Shown: positions 1 through 11,209, counted from the first letter of the stretch. The stretch: 64,000 nt of DNA from Bradysia coprophila (GCF_014529535.1 NW_023504022.1:62001-126000), one strand, 5' to 3'. Translations and numbers: made by a program. The notes: a model not told the origin generated them from the sequence alone.

Positions 1-2720
1 TGATCGAGCGGATCGGTCAGCGGTGTATCGACGAAAAATTCTCCCGGAATCTTCAAAGTTTGCCCATATACTAACTCAGCTGGTGAGCATCCTAAGCCTT
101 CTTTCACTGTAGCTCTTATTCCCAGCAAGACTAGAGGCAACTCGTCGGTCCAATGAACAGTATTACATCTAGCGATTATCGAATCTTTAAAATTTCTATG
201 AAAACGCTCTACCATGCCATTGGCTTGCGGATGATACGATGTTGTACGGATCCTGTCTGAGCCTAACAACTTACACAATTCGGCAAACAACTGCGACTCG
301 AACTGCTTTCCTCTGTCAGTCGTGATTTCTAATGGCACGCCAAACCGCGAAATATACTGGCTAACTAGGCACCTAGCTGTCGTTTCGGCAGTCTGATCAT
401 GTATAGGATAAGCTTCTGGCCAGCGAGTAAACCTGTCTACGACAGTCAGAACGCTCGTGAAACCGTTAGAACAGGGTAGCGGACCAACAAGGTCAATATG
501 AATGTGCTCAAACCTACTAGAAGGAGCCTTGAATTTTCCTAGCGGCGATTTCACATGTCTCACGACTTTAGCCCGCTGGCAAGGAATACACGACCTGGTC
601 CAGTGGTTTACGTCCTTGTTGACACATGGCCAAAAATACCGTGATGTAACTAATTTTCGCGTTCCCCGAATTCCAGGGTGCGATAGTGAATGAAACTGAT
701 CAAAGATAGCTCTCCTAAGCGGTTCTGGTACAAACGGACGATTTTGGCCCGTGCTAACGTCGCACCATAACTTGCCTAGGGAAAGTGGCAAATCAACTTC
801 TTTTAAGCAATATTTAGACTTATCGTCTTGCTTTTCTAATAACTCTTGGATCTCGTCGTCGCCTTTCTGAAGCTCGATTAGTGCTTTCAATTCTAAACTG
901 GTTTTCAACGAAGCTACTTCCGGTTCATCGATCCGTGACAAAAAATCAGCGACAACATTGTTCTTTCCTTTGACGTGTTGAATATTCGTTGTGAACTGAG
1001 AAATGAATTCTAAATGGCGACACTGTCGCGGACTGCGTTCAGCCGTCGATGTCATAGCCGTGGTCAGTGGCTTATGATCGGTGTAAACGATAAACTCTCT
1101 CCCTTCCAAAAAATAGCGGAAGTGCTTAACCGATAAATATATCGCCAAAAGCTCACGGTCTAGAGTACTATATTTCACTTCCGCCGAACTAAGCTTTTTT
1201 GAGAAAAAACCTAACGGTTGCCAGATACCTTTGTGATACTGCTGCAAGACTGACCCTACAGCTTTACCCGAAGCGTCTGTGAACAAACTGATAATTAACC
1301 CTTTCTTCTTCGGGTGCACTAGCATCGTCGCATTGGCTAAAGCTTCTTTGGCTTGATTAAACGCGTCATTACAACTATCAGGCCAATGGAACTCTAATTT
1401 CCGATTCCGATTCTTTTTCTTCATTCCTTCCATTTCTGCTATATGAGAATGCAGTGGAATCAAAATTTCAGCCAATTTTGGCACAAATCTGAAGTAATAA
1501 TTAATCATTCCAACGAAACGTTGGGCTTTCTTAAGAGAATCGGGCGCCGGGAAACTAGTAATCGCTTCCACTCTTTCTGCCGAAGGCAAAATGCCATTTT
1601 CGTCAACATAATGACCAAGAAATTCGAGTGCTTTCACACCAAGTACACATTTGGAAGGCTTAATACACAAGCCGTATTCGGCCAAACGTTCGAAAAGTGT
1701 GTCCAAATGAGCTTTATGCTCTTCGGGCGATTTACTGAAAATCAAAATGTCGTCAATATAAACGAACACAAAGTCTAGTCCTTTGCAAACTTCATTCATA
1801 AATCTCTGGAAAGTCTGGGCTGCGTTACGCAGTCCAAATGGCATCCTAGGGAATTCAAACAATCCGAAAGGAGTGATTATGGCAGTCTTATGCACATCCT
1901 CTGGTGCCACTGGAATATTGTGAAAAGATCTCACTAAATCAATTTTGGAAAAAATCTTACTCCCTGCCACTTTAGCATTGAAATCTTGAATGTGTGGCAG
2001 AGGATACCTGTCCGGAATCGTTATAGCATTTAACCTTCGATAGTCACCACATGGACGGAAGTCCGGACTTCGAGGTTTAGGCGGCATAGTTAATGCCGAA
2101 GCTGCTTGTGACGACGAAGGTCGACAAATTCCAACTTCATTCATATAGTTGAATTCGACTTGAGCCACTTTAAACTTATCGGGGCTTAGCCTGCGTGCCT
2201 TGGAATACGGCAACGGACCTTTCGTGTGTATATGGTGGACAACATTGTGCTTGACTGGCAGATTGAAATTAGGCGGAGCAACTAATGACGGATACTTCTT
2301 GAGAATTTCGCCGAATTCTGTGGCAATTGAATACAACCTAGGAGTTGGCTCATAGCAATTATCAGCCCTCATCGCGTTTATTACCAAAGAGGTTGCTGGA
2401 TCGACCAATTTCTTGTTCCTCAAGTCCGGTAGAAGACCGTGCTTAGCTAGAAAATCTGCTCCTATTATCGGTTTGTTCACATCAGCTAGGATAAACTCGT
2501 GAGGATAATTCCTCCTTAAACCTAACTCAACTTCAACTACTTTGCTTCCGTACGTATTAATCACCGAACCGTTCGCAGCCGTTAGCTGAAAATCTTTGTT
2601 TAATTTGAAAAACTTAACAAAACTTTTCGGAATGACACTTACGTCAGCTCCGGTATCAATTAAAAACAGCAATTTATTCTTATTATCCCTAACAAAAAGG
2701 CGGCAAGATTTAAACAACAT
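1..2720 (-). CDS. pol: Gypsy copy A pol: protease, RT, RNase H, integrase (3'-partial)
   Basis: Encodes the Pol polyprotein, which processes Gag-Pol, copies the RNA to cDNA and integrates it. The frame is open from the ATG at 2720 to the window edge. An aspartic protease motif [12 protein letters not shown] lies about 20 residues in. Next come the RT with YIDD (near 1757-1768) and the RNase H YTDHKPL region (near 1075). The integrase follows, with a C-x2-C zinc part and a [10 protein letters not shown] catalytic segment (near 290-330); the SPAELVYG end of the core is near 75. The frame also opens upstream, overlapping the gag stop, consistent with a Gag-Pol fusion made by frameshifting. The terminal part is outside the window. 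Confidence 0.93.
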   Translation of the reverse strand, partial: MLFKSCRLFVRDNKNKLLFLIDTGADVSVIPKSFVKFFKLNKDFQLTAANGSVINTYGSKVVEVELGLRRNYPHEFILADVNKPIIGADFLAKHGLLPDLRNKKLVDPATSLVINAMRADNCYEPTPRLYSIATEFGEILKKYPSLVAPPNFNLPVKHNVVHHIHTKGPLPYSKARRLSPDKFKVAQVEFNYMNEVGICRPSSSQAASALTMPPKPRSPDFRPCGDYRRLNAITIPDRYPLPHIQDFNAKVAGSKIFSKIDLVRSFHNIPVAPEDVHKTAIITPFGLFEFPRMPFGLRNAAQTFQRFMNEVCKGLDFVFVYIDDILIFSKSPEEHKAHLDTLFERLAEYGLCIKPSKCVLGVKALEFLGHYVDENGILPSAERVEAITSFPAPDSLKKAQRFVGMINYYFRFVPKLAEILIPLHSHIAEMEGMKKKNRNRKLEFHWPDSCNDAFNQAKEALANATMLVHPKKKGLIISLFTDASGKAVGSVLQQYHKGIWQPLGFFSKKLSSAEVKYSTLDRELLAIYLSVKHFRYFLEGREFIVYTDHKPLTTAMTSTAERSPRQCRHLEFISQFTTNIQHVKGKNNVVADFLSRIDEPEVASLKTSLELKALIELQKGDDEIQELLEKQDDKSKYCLKEVDLPLSLGKLWCDVSTGQNRPFVPEPLRRAIFDQFHSLSHPGIRGTRKLVTSRYFWPCVNKDVNHWTRSCIPCQRAKVVRHVKSPLGKFKAPSSRFEHIHIDLVGPLPCSNGFTSVLTVVDRFTRWPEAYPIHDQTAETTARCLVSQYISRFGVPLEITTDRGKQFESQLFAELCKLLGSDRIRTTSYHPQANGMVERFHRNFKDSIIARCNTVHWTDELPLVLLGIRATVKEGLGCSPAELVYGQTLKIPGEFFVDTPLTDPLD

Positions 2721-2752
2721 CCCACTGGTAGCCGCGTCTACAGCAGGACTCT

Positions 2753-2762
2753 TTAGTTTGGG
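2753..2762 (-). promoter_or_regulatory. Putative -1 ribosomal frameshift site at gag stop, copy A
   Basis: On the minus strand the gag stop TAA is immediately preceded by CCCAAAC, a canonical X-XXY-YYZ slippery heptamer in the correct register. Slipping back one base reads CCC AAA and continues straight into the pol frame. In the pol frame the nearest upstream stop lies just before this heptamer, so the overlap is only a few codons. I did not evaluate a downstream stimulatory structure. Confidence 0.6.
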
Positions 2763-3676
2763 TTACTCGCTCGGTCTCTTGAAACACTCGTGTCTTGGGA
2801 TTTATCCACGAATGCGCAAGGCTTAGTACACTTCGTTGCTCTCTTTCCGAACTTAAAATGATCAAAGCAGAATCTACCATTTGGGTTGAACCGTGAACTT
2901 CGTGAACGATTTCTGCGATAATTGCTGTTTGAACGAGTGTGATTGTTCGAGCTTTCATTAGAGCAATTTCGAGAACGACTTCTGTTCCTATTGCGAGACC
3001 TATCAAACGAAATCTTTTCGATCATCATTTTTAGAGAATTAATTTCGCTTTTTAGCTCATCATAGATTGAAGATGGACCGGCCGGATGATTACTCACAGC
3101 AGAGATGTTAGCTGTTTTTATTGCTTCCCACACTTGGTCAGCCAATTTCATCAAGTTACCAATCTCATCGTCCTTTTGAGGAATAAGAGCTACACTGATC
3201 GCCTGAGGAAGTCTACCCATCCACAGCTTTTTCAACAACTCATCACCAACCGTACCGCAGTTGCCTGCTAAACGCTTAAGGGTCCTAAAAAACTCAGACG
3301 GCTTTTTATCGCCGATCTCTTCATCGGATGTTAACTTCCTTATCCGGCTTTCCAAACTCAATGAATGACGACCAATAAGCTCGTCTTTCAAATTCTTATA
3401 CAAATCGCTCGCTGGGGGATTCTCTAAAATATCCGATACCGATTCGGCTATGTCTTGAGGCAACGTAGCTACGACGTAATTGTACTTACTAACATCAGAT
3501 GTGATTTTACCTAACGAGAATTGTGCTTCTGCCTGTATAAACCAAGTACGCGGATTACTTGCCCAAAACGTTGGCAATTTCACTATAAGAGCGTTAATGT
3601 CGGTTGGAGTTTTTAACCCTTGATCAGGCTGTGGTTCTGGACCATTTTCACCTTGTAACTCCTTTTCGTCAACCAT
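2753..3676 (-). CDS. gag: Gypsy copy A gag
   Basis: A 307-residue capsid/nucleocapsid protein starting at a true ATG. The N-terminal half carries the [20 protein letters not shown] segment diagnostic of Mag-like Gag. Residues around 225-260 are Arg/Ser/Asn-rich ([12 protein letters not shown]) and likely bind RNA. The C-terminus has a [18 protein letters not shown] metal-knuckle-like motif in place of a CCHC box. The frame is intact. The pol frame follows after a putative -1 frameshift. Confidence 0.93.
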   Translation of the reverse strand: MVDEKELQGENGPEPQPDQGLKTPTDINALIVKLPTFWASNPRTWFIQAEAQFSLGKITSDVSKYNYVVATLPQDIAESVSDILENPPASDLYKNLKDELIGRHSLSLESRIRKLTSDEEIGDKKPSEFFRTLKRLAGNCGTVGDELLKKLWMGRLPQAISVALIPQKDDEIGNLMKLADQVWEAIKTANISAVSNHPAGPSSIYDELKSEINSLKMMIEKISFDRSRNRNRSRSRNCSNESSNNHTRSNSNYRRNRSRSSRFNPNGRFCFDHFKFGKRATKCTKPCAFVDKSQDTSVSRDRASNPN

Positions 3677-4754
3677 ATTTAATAATTACACCGCGAAGTG
3701 TCGAAAAATTAATCGAAAAAAATAAATCGCACTCACCCAGTCCGTTCAACAAGACTAATGATCAACTCAAACATGAAAAACTCGACTGGAAACTTTCAGT
3801 CGTTTCGGAATATTCTCAAATTAAAATTCCAAGAAAAATCAATTAAATGATCTCGAAAATGAAAGCAAAATGTTCTACGTTAAATGATGATCAAACAAAA
3901 GCTAAATTCCGAAACGCTGCCTAACCTTGAGCTAGTTTAGAAATTGATGGGTTTCGTTATATAATGCAAATGAAATGAGAACAATCTGATGAAATGATTT
4001 TATCAGTTGATTGTCTTGGGTACGTTGAGTAACTGTTGATTGTTGAATACCAGTGTGGATACCGAACAAAGGAATCGACGCGCCAAAACCAACGGGAATT
4101 ATGTATTTTCTCGAACAATGTAGATTACGCGCCAAGATCCAGATTTTTCGATCGACAATTCAACGCAAACGATATAATTTCGGTGTGGCAATGAATTTAT
4201 GACTAAGTCACGTACCTTTTATCCCCACAGGATTTGTACCTGTGGAGATTTCCAACCAACAAAGCCTGGTATTTCCAATGGTCTGCTACCAACGACCTTG
4301 ACCGTAGAAGTTTTTTGTACCAATGAATTTCGTCCTTCTTGCAGACCAGTTTTACGGACGTGATAATGTTCCGCTAGCACACGCCACAATGCTTAAAATC
4401 GACGGCCAGCCAAATACTATGTCTTGTCACATCCACTTTGCTCTGAATGACCTCGACCACGTTGTTTTCTCTCGTGATAGCTCCAAACGATGATTTTATT
4501 TCGCGATCAACCAGGATTTAGCTCACGTTAGCTTTAAATCAGAATGGATAATCCTTTCTGCCAAAACTAACGGCCAAATGATGAACGCAGCGTTCGATCA
4601 GCCAAAGTTCACGTTTTATTGAAGTTAACGGCCAAATTGCAAATGAAAATGTCTCCGGTCGGCGTCAGCAAAAAATTACTTTTGTTTCACTTTTTCAATA
4701 TCAATTTCACTCAATGAATTTAATTTAACTTTCTGTGTTCGTCGGGGTCACCAA
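3677..4754 (-). other. Gypsy copy A 5' leader with primer binding site
   Basis: About 1.08 kb between the LTR and the gag ATG. I see no supported coding sequence. The bases next to the LTR (minus strand, from 4754 down) read TTGGTGACCCCGAC, a likely tRNA primer-binding site beginning two bases inside the LTR. The second gypsy element of this window has the same 14 bases after its own LTR. I do not assign the tRNA. Confidence 0.6.
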
Positions 4755-5019
4755 TGTAGAAGTCTCGGACTCCTATCTAATACGTAAAATGAAAGGCCAC
4801 TGTTCGACTTACTAATTACAATTTATTGAGCTCGTTTAAATGATGCTGACGCTATGGTGGTCGAGTGAATAAAGATCTTCGTCGTAACTCATACGCTCTA
4901 GTTATATTACGGTCGGTTAACCGAATATAACGAGAGAGTTCGTACTAAGAAAATGCGATGTTATTTGACATTTCGACACTTGTTACGTAGGGGTAGTGAC
5001 TCAGTTCACGACCACTACA
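4755..5019 (-). repeat. 5' LTR of gypsy copy A (265 bp)
   Basis: On the minus strand it starts TGTAGTGGTCGTGAACTGAG and ends ACTTCTACA. It matches the LTR at 8430-8694 except for a single A/G difference that I could see (near 4952 and 8627). The right flank is GTTCAC followed by the truncated copy B. Confidence 0.9.
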
Positions 5020-6396
5020 GTTCACGGCTTGATTAAACGCGTCATTACAACTATCAGGCCAATGGAACTCTAATTTCCGATTCCGATTCTTTTTCTTCAT
5101 TCCTTCCATTTCTGCTATATGAGAATGCAGTGGAATCAAAATTTCAGCCAATTTTGGCACAAATCTGAAGTAATAATTAATCATTCCAACGAAACGTTGG
5201 GCTTTCTTAAGAGAATCGGGCGCCGGGAAACTAGTAATCGCTTCCACTCTTTCTGCCGAAGGCAAAATGCCATTTTCGTCAACATAATGACCAAGAAATT
5301 CGAGTGCTTTCACACCAAGTACACATTTGGAAGGCTTAATACACAAGCCGTATTCGGCCAAACGTTCGAAAAGTGTGTCCAAATGAGCTTTATGCTCTTC
5401 GGGCGATTTACTGAAAATCAAAATGTCGTCAATATAAACGAACACAAAGTCTAGTCCTTTGCAAACTTCATTCATAAATCTCTGGAAAGTCTGGGCTGCG
5501 TTACGCAGTCCAAATGGCATCCTAGGGAATTCAAACAATCCGAAAGGAGTGATTATGGCAGTCTTATGCACATCCTCTGGTGCCACTGGAATATTGTGAA
5601 AAGATCTCACTAAATCAATTTTGGAAAAAATCTTACTCCCTGCCACTTTAGCATTGAAATCTTGAATGTGTGGCAGAGGATACCTGTCCGGAATCGTTAT
5701 AGCATTTAACCTTCGATAGTCACCACATGGACGGAAGTCCGGACTTCGAGGTTTAGGCGGCATAGTTAATGCCGAAGCTGCTTGTGACGACGAAGGTCGA
5801 CAAATTCCAACTTCATTCATATAGTTGAATTCGACTTGAGCCACTTTAAACTTATCGGGGCTTAGCCTGCGTGCCTTGGAATACGGCAACGGACCTTTCG
5901 TGTGTATATGGTGGACAACATTGTGCTTGACTGGCAGATTGAAATTAGGCGGAGCAACTAATGACGGATACTTCTTGAGAATTTCGCCGAATTCTGTGGC
6001 AATTGAATACAACCTAGGAGTTGGCTCATAGCAATTATCAGCCCTCATCGCGTTTATTACCAAAGAGGTTGCTGGATCGACCAATTTCTTGTTCCTCAAG
6101 TCCGGTAGAAGACCGTGCTTAGCTAGAAAATCTGCTCCTATTATCGGTTTGTTCACATCAGCTAGGATAAACTCGTGAGGATAATTCCTCCTTAAACCTA
6201 ACTCAACTTCAACTACTTTGCTTCCGTACGTATTAATCACCGAACCGTTCGCAGCCGTTAGCTGAAAATCTTTGTTTAATTTGAAAAACTTAACAAAACT
6301 TTTCGGAATGACACTTACGTCAGCTCCGGTATCAATTAAAAACAGCAATTTATTCTTATTATCCCTAACAAAAAGGCGGCAAGATTTAAACAACAT
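4945..6396 (-). pseudogene. pol: Gypsy copy B pol fragment (protease-RT), truncated
   Basis: Open for 483 codons from the ATG at 6396. Genuine element sequence runs only to 5026 (457 codons); the last codons read into copy A's LTR. It contains the protease [12 protein letters not shown] and an RT core with [26 protein letters not shown] and the YIDD catalytic motif. RNase H and integrase are absent, so this copy cannot make a full Pol. Confidence 0.9.
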
Positions 6397-6428
6397 CCCA
6401 CTGGTAGCCGCGTCTACAGCAGGACTCT

Positions 6429-6438
6429 TTAGTTTGGG
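6429..6438 (-). promoter_or_regulatory. Putative -1 frameshift site at gag stop, copy B
   Basis: CCCAAAC followed directly by the gag TAA, identical to the site in copy A and in the same register with the pol frame. Confidence 0.55.
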
Positions 6439-7352
6439 TTACTCGCTCGGTCTCTTGAAACACTCGTGTCTTGGGATTTATCCACGAATGCGCAAGGCTT
6501 AGTACACTTCGTTGCTCTCTTTCCGAACTTAAAATGATCAAAGCAGAATCTACCATTTGGGTTGAACCGTGAACTTCGTGAACGATTTCTGCGATAATTG
6601 CTGTTTGAACGAGTGTGATTGTTCGAGCTTTCATTAGAGCAATTTCGAGAACGACTTCTGTTCCTATTGCGAGACCTATCAAACGAAATCTTTTCGATCA
6701 TCATTTTTAGAGAATTAATTTCGCTTTTTAGCTCATCATAGATTGAAGATGGACCGGCCGGATGATTACTCACAGCAGAGATGTTAGCTGTTTTTATTGC
6801 TTCCCACACTTGGTCAGCCAATTTCATCAAGTTACCAATCTCATCGTCCTTTTGAGGAATAAGAGCTACACTGATCGCCTGAGGAAGTCTACCCATCCAC
6901 AGCTTTTTCAACAACTCATCACCAACCGTACCGCAGTTGCCTGCTAAACGCTTAAGGGTCCTAAAAAACTCAGACGGCTTTTTATCGCCGATCTCTTCAT
7001 CGGATGTTAACTTCCTTATCCGGCTTTCCAAACTCAATGAATGACGACCAATAAGCTCGTCTTTCAAATTCTTATACAAATCGCTCGCTGGGGGATTCTC
7101 TAAAATATCCGATACCGATTCGGCTATGTCTTGAGGCAACGTAGCTACGACGTAATTGTACTTACTAACATCAGATGTGATTTTACCTAACGAGAATTGT
7201 GCTTCTGCCTGTATAAACCAAGTACGCGGATTACTTGCCCAAAACGTTGGCAATTTCACTATAAGAGCGTTAATGTCGGTTGGAGTTTTTAACCCTTGAT
7301 CAGGCTGTGGTTCTGGACCATTTTCACCTTGTAACTCCTTTTCGTCAACCAT
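6429..7352 (-). CDS. gag: Gypsy copy B gag
   Basis: A 307-residue Gag, identical in translation to the copy A protein, with the same FWxxxPxxWF opening, Arg/Ser-rich stretch and CxxHxxFGxxAxxCxxPC knuckle. It remains intact although its pol partner is truncated, so it could supply Gag in trans if expressed. That is inference. Confidence 0.92.
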   Translation of the reverse strand: MVDEKELQGENGPEPQPDQGLKTPTDINALIVKLPTFWASNPRTWFIQAEAQFSLGKITSDVSKYNYVVATLPQDIAESVSDILENPPASDLYKNLKDELIGRHSLSLESRIRKLTSDEEIGDKKPSEFFRTLKRLAGNCGTVGDELLKKLWMGRLPQAISVALIPQKDDEIGNLMKLADQVWEAIKTANISAVSNHPAGPSSIYDELKSEINSLKMMIEKISFDRSRNRNRSRSRNCSNESSNNHTRSNSNYRRNRSRSSRFNPNGRFCFDHFKFGKRATKCTKPCAFVDKSQDTSVSRDRASNPN

Positions 7353-8429
7353 ATTTAATAATTACACCGCGAAGTGTCGAAAAATTAATCGAAAAAATAA
7401 ATCGCACTCACCCAGTCCGTTCAACAAGACTAATGATCAACTCAAACATGAAAAACTCGACTGGAAACTTTCAGTCGTTTCGGAATATTCTCAAATTAAA
7501 ATTCCAAGAAAAATCAATTAAATGATCTCGAAAATGAAAGCAAAATGTTCTACGTTAAATGATGATCAAACAAAAGCTAAATTCCGAAACGCTGCCTAAC
7601 CTTGAGCTAGTTTAGAAATTGATGGGTTTCGTTATATAATGCAAATGAAATGAGAACAATCTGATGAAATGATTTTATCAGTTGATTGTCTTGGGTACGT
7701 TGAGTAACTGTTGATTGTTGAATACCAGTGTGGATACCGAACAAAGGAATCGACGCGCCAAAACCAACGGGAATTATGTATTTTCTCGAACAATGTAGAT
7801 TACGCGCCAAGATCCAGATTTTTCGATCGACAATTCAACGCAAACGATATAATTTCGGTGTGGCAATGAATTTATGACTAAGTCACGTACCTTTTATCCC
7901 CACAGGATTTGTACCTGTGGAGATTTCCAACCAACAAAGCCTGGTATTTCCAATGGTCTGCTACCAACGACCTTGACCGTAGAAGTTTTTTGTACCAATG
8001 AATTTCGTCCTTCTTGCAGACCAGTTTTACGGACGTGATAATGTTCCGCTAGCACACGCCACAATGCTTAAAATCGACGGCCAGCCAAATACTATGTCTT
8101 GTCACATCCACTTTGCTCTGAATGACCTCGACCACGTTGTTTTCTCTCGTGATAGCTCCAAACGATGATTTTATTTCGCGATCAACCAGGATTTAGCTCA
8201 CGTTAGCTTTAAATCAGAATGGATAATCCTTTCTGCCAAAACTAACGGCCAAATGATGAACGCAGCGTTCGATCAGCCAAAGTTCACGTTTTATTGAAGT
8301 TAACGGCCAAATTGCAAATGAAAATGTCTCCGGTCGGCGTCAGCAAAAAATTACTTTTGTTTCACTTTTTCAATATCAATTTCACTCAATGAATTTAATT
8401 TAACTTTCTGTGTTCGTCGGGGTCACCAA
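7353..8429 (-). other. Gypsy copy B 5' leader
   Basis: Counterpart of 3677-4754, including the TGGTGACCCCGAC primer-binding-like site next to the LTR. It has one base fewer in an A-run near 7395. No supported coding sequence seen. Confidence 0.6.
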
Positions 8430-8694
8430 TGTAGAAGTCTCGGACTCCTATCTAATACGTAAAATGAAAGGCCACTGTTCGACTTACTAATTACAATTTA
8501 TTGAGCTCGTTTAAATGATGCTGACGCTATGGTGGTCGAGTGAATAAAGATCTTCGTCGTAACTCATACGCTCTAGTTATATTACGGTCGGTTAACCGAA
8601 TATAACGAGAGAGTTCGTACTAAGAGAATGCGATGTTATTTGACATTTCGACACTTGTTACGTAGGGGTAGTGACTCAGTTCACGACCACTACA
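8430..8694 (-). repeat. 5' LTR of gypsy copy B (265 bp)
   Basis: Matches the LTR at 4755-5019. Its outer end (ACTACA at 8694) is joined directly to CCTCCTTGTCGG of the minisatellite, so the insertion point lies within the repeat array. Confidence 0.9.
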
Positions 8695-8962
8695 CCTCCT
8701 TGTCGGCTGGAGCCTCCTTGTCGGCTGGAGCCTCCTTGTCGGCTGGAGCCTCCTTGTCGGCTGGAGCCTCCTTGTCGGCTGGAGCCTCCTTGTCGGCTGG
8801 AGCCTCCTTGTCGGCTGGAGCCTCCTTGTCGGCTGGAGCCTCCTTGTCGGCTGGAGCCTCCTTGTCGGCTGGAGCCTCCTTCGGCTGGAGCCTCCTTGTC
8901 GGCTGGAGCCTCCTTGTTGGCTGGAGCTTCCTTGTTGGCTGAAGCTTCCTTGTTGTCTGTAT
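8695..8962 (-). repeat. 18-bp coding minisatellite
   Basis: Ten perfect tandem copies of cctccttgtcggctggag (plus strand, 8695-8874), one 16-bp copy lacking two bases (8875-8890), then four increasingly diverged copies to 8962. On the minus strand the diverged copies encode an Ala-Pro-Ala-Asp-Lys-Glu hexapeptide. Beyond the 16-bp copy the frame changes to Gly-Ser-Ser-Arg-Gln-Gly. The array is interrupted on the left by the gypsy LTR. Confidence 0.95.
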
Positions 8963-9326
8963 CACCGTCGTCTGGTGATAGTTGTTTGCAGAATCTCACT
9001 ATCATATTCATAACAATATCCTGGCCAGCGGAAAATTTAAATCGGTCTTGGCATTTATGATAAATGCCCAGATAGTCCTTTAATGTTTCTGGTTCTTCAA
9101 CCATGTCGTTGATTAGATCATTTCGCACGAAGTTCTCCATGCGTTGTTTATATTTATCATCGATTCGGGCCAGTACATTTATTGTGTCAAGGCCATTCAT
9201 TGACAAAATCTTTTGTATCGGCAATGGAATCTTACATTTCAGTTTCAGTTCGAGTTTGTTAAGCAGTTCTGTGCCACAAGTGTGCAAAATATCGAATTCA
9301 ATGTCATCGCAGCCACTTTCAGCCAT
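8695..9326 (-). pseudogene. Unrecognised gene with repeat C-terminus, disrupted by LTR
   Basis: Minus-strand reading frame whose first ATG is at 9326 (protein begins MAESGCDDIEFDILHTCG). About 120 residues of non-repetitive, Leu/Lys/Asp-rich sequence precede an acidic stretch and the hexapeptide repeats. I do not recognise the family. A two-base deletion in the repeat unit at 8875-8890 switches the repeat frame. The gypsy LTR then replaces the rest of the gene, so this copy is probably non-functional. The stretch before 9326 is open only from a GTG, so I choose the ATG. Confidence 0.6.
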
Positions 9327-9449
9327 CGCTTGGCTTTTAAACTGTATTTTAAATGAAGTTATCCAGAACACGGCACGAAAATCATTACAGTTTCAAAGAC
9401 TTAACTGTTACACTGCATGAGTAAAACTCATGAGTTTATAATATGACTC
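9327..9449. other. Short intergenic stretch, possible upstream region
   Basis: Lies upstream of the minus-strand gene start. It contains repeated ACTCATGAGT/ATGACTCAT motifs, including TGACTCA at 9444-9450, which resembles an AP-1-type site. No direct evidence of promoter function. Confidence 0.25.
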
Positions 9450-10193
9450 ATGATAAATGAGTTTAAAGCTTTATACAAAAGCTACCGCAGCTCTTACAAA
9501 CGAAAAGACAACAAGCCAGCACCACGAAAACCTCCACCTAAGTTGCATGTCGATACATTATACAAACATATGCTGTCTCCGTGTCCACATATGAGACATC
9601 TTGGCAATGTCGAAGATGTTGTCAATATCGTAGATATTGTCAATGTCGAAAGCACCGTCTCGCGCGGCACTGGTGTTATTAAGAGGTTGCGTTTTCTCCC
9701 GAAAAAGGTCCTCAGGATTATCTACTACTCGACTGTGCACCCTGCGTTGACATACTGTATTGGTGTGTGGGGTTCCGCTAACAAGAGCATGATGGATGAG
9801 CTCCAGGTCTTGCACAAAAGAGCCCTTAAAGCTACTCACAAGCTTCCGTTGCGCTTTTCGACTAGGCTTCTGTTTAGTGCCGAGTTTCCACGTATGCTCA
9901 CAGTTTCGAAGATGTACGAGTTTGCAGTCTGCAAGTATGTGTACTGCAGCTTGAACGATGTAAAGCACCATTCGACTGTTTTTTCCGACAATAACAACCG
10001 GTACATTACGAGGTTTTCATATCTTCTGAAAAAGCCCCCCATTCAGTGTAATTACGGTAAGCGTAGCTTGCAATACGCGTGTCCCACATTGTTCAACGCT
10101 CTGCCTTTGACCCTCAGATACTTGCCTCGATTTGAAGGATTCTCACGTGAGCTCAACACCTATTTGTTAGGTCGTAACGATTTTAATTTTTAA
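9450..10193 (+). pseudogene. Non-LTR retrotransposon RT C-terminus (5'-truncated)
   Basis: A 247-codon frame. From about 9656 it matches the region after the RT catalytic core of jockey/CR1-like elements: IIYYSTVHPALTYCIGVWGS and LQVLHKRALKA are the familiar 'LxYPxLTYGIxVWG...LQ.lQKRAlR' block. The catalytic RT palm is missing. The first 65 or so codons (9450-9650) look unrelated and include a degenerate GTCAATATCGTAGATATT repeat, so the element probably begins near 9655 and merely shares an open frame with its flank. Confidence 0.7.
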
Positions 10194-10560
10194 TTTTGAT
10201 TATCTGACCTTGTTAGAGCTTAACTCAATGTTTCATTATTGTTGTGTATTACTCCTAATAGAAAACTTTAACTACGACTGATTACGCACGAGCATTGTAA
10301 ATTTTTACTTCCTAATTGTTGTTTGTTTTTTGTTTTTTAATTTTAATTATGAATCTCGCAATATCCATCCTTCACCCTCACCCTTGCTTTAGTTAAATTT
10401 AATTTGTTTCGATTCGTTTATCTTGAATTTTTGTTCAGTTGATTTTAAAAAAAATTCGTAGCTCTTTCGAATTGACTTCGTCACACTAGAGCTACGCAGA
10501 TGTTTTTTGTATTTGTAATTTTGAAACTGAAATAAATGAAATTAATTCAATATCCACAGA
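10194..10560 (+). other. 3' UTR/tail of the truncated non-LTR element
   Basis: AT-rich sequence following the RT stop, ending near AAATAAATGAAATTAATTC (about 10530-10550). It is consistent with a short-repeat 3' tail. No genes seen. Confidence 0.4.
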
Positions 10561-10634
10561 TAGTTATAACTTTGGACGAGTTCAAAGTTTCGCAACGTAA
10601 TGAAATTACATCAAGATCTAATTCACCACTTCTG

Positions 10635-10895
10635 ATTGCACTGACGACACGAGAAACGACGACTTTATGAAGAAATGGCGAGTTCCTGAAAAAGACGTGA
10701 ATAGTCGACGATTCTTCATGAATTCACCTTTTCTTCAGGAAATCGCCGTTTTTTAACATTTTGTAGAAGGGAACTTCGACTTCCTGAAGAAAAGGTGAGT
10801 TTTCATGAAAAATCGTCGACTCTTCATATCTTTTTCAGGAACTCGTCGTTTCTTCAGAATCGTCGTTTCCCGTGTCGTCGATTTTTCAGTGCAAT
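10635..10895. mobile_element. Foldback MITE, possible Mutator-like (9-bp TSD)
   Basis: Two long inverted arms meet around 10745-10790. The outer ends are ATTGCACTG (10635-10643) and CAGTGCAAT (10887-10895). The arms share GACGACACG, GAAACGACGA, GAGTTCCTGAAAAAGA, GTCGACGAT and CACCTTTTCTTCAGGAA. Flanks are CCACTTCTG (10626-10634) and CCACTTATG (10896-10904), a 9-bp duplication with one mismatch. A 9-bp TSD with long TIRs is a Mutator-superfamily signature. No coding capacity. Confidence 0.8.
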
Positions 10896-10904
10896 CCACT
10901 TATG

Positions 10905-11209
10905 TGCCTGAGAAAGGAGCTGAATTGAACAGGCTGCGCTATTGTTCAAACTTTGGACTTTGATTCAACTTCAGCTACAAACTAAAATTTCAGATTTACT
11001 TAATACTTGCGTCACTTCTACGTGAACATTATACCATAATTTTCGTTGTTGAACATCATATGAAGAAACTACAACAACGCAGAGTCTGATCTGAAACCTG
11101 CACTGATTAATTTCACTTAAATCTGGAAGTTTTTTTTTAAATCTTTGTCAAGTTCATAGTGTAGTTTACAGAATTCCCTACTTGCTGAGGAAGAATGTGT
11201 TAAATTAAT
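10905..11209. other. No gene seen
   Basis: AT-rich spacer between the foldback element and the Tc1/mariner-like relic. I see nothing in it. Confidence 0.5.

Larger units (their letters stand above)
1..5019 (-). mobile_element. Ty3/gypsy retrotransposon copy A (Mag-lineage-like), 3' end outside window
   Basis: Minus-strand LTR retrotransposon. From its 5' end it shows a 265-bp LTR (5019-4755), a primer-binding-site-like TGGTGACCCCGAC just after the LTR, a leader of about 1.08 kb, gag (3676-2753) and pol from 2720 to the left edge. The gag has the PxFWxxxPxxWFxxxExxF opening and a CxxHxxFGxxAxxCxxPC nucleocapsid motif, both typical of Mag-like arthropod gypsy elements. The 3' LTR lies left of the window. 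All visible reading frames are open, so the insertion looks recent. Lineage assignment is from motif recognition, not a phylogeny. Confidence 0.93.
5026..8694 (-). mobile_element. Ty3/gypsy copy B, truncated in pol after RT
   Basis: Nearly identical to 1350-5019 at an offset of 3676 bases (3675 after a one-base homopolymer change near 3720/7395). It has LTR, leader, gag and protease-RT. It stops abruptly at 5026 in the RT/RNase H linker, where copy A's LTR plus six extra bases abut it. The 5' LTR end at 8694 lies in a coding minisatellite, the presumed insertion target. Confidence 0.92.

Noticed and set aside
502..693. Plus-strand ORF and other short ORFs opposite gypsy pol and gag
   Set aside because: All overlap well-supported minus-strand retroelement coding sequence and show no independent motif.
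9558..9971. 137-codon minus-strand ORF
   Set aside because: Antisense to the RT C-terminal remnant, which carries the recognisable motif block.
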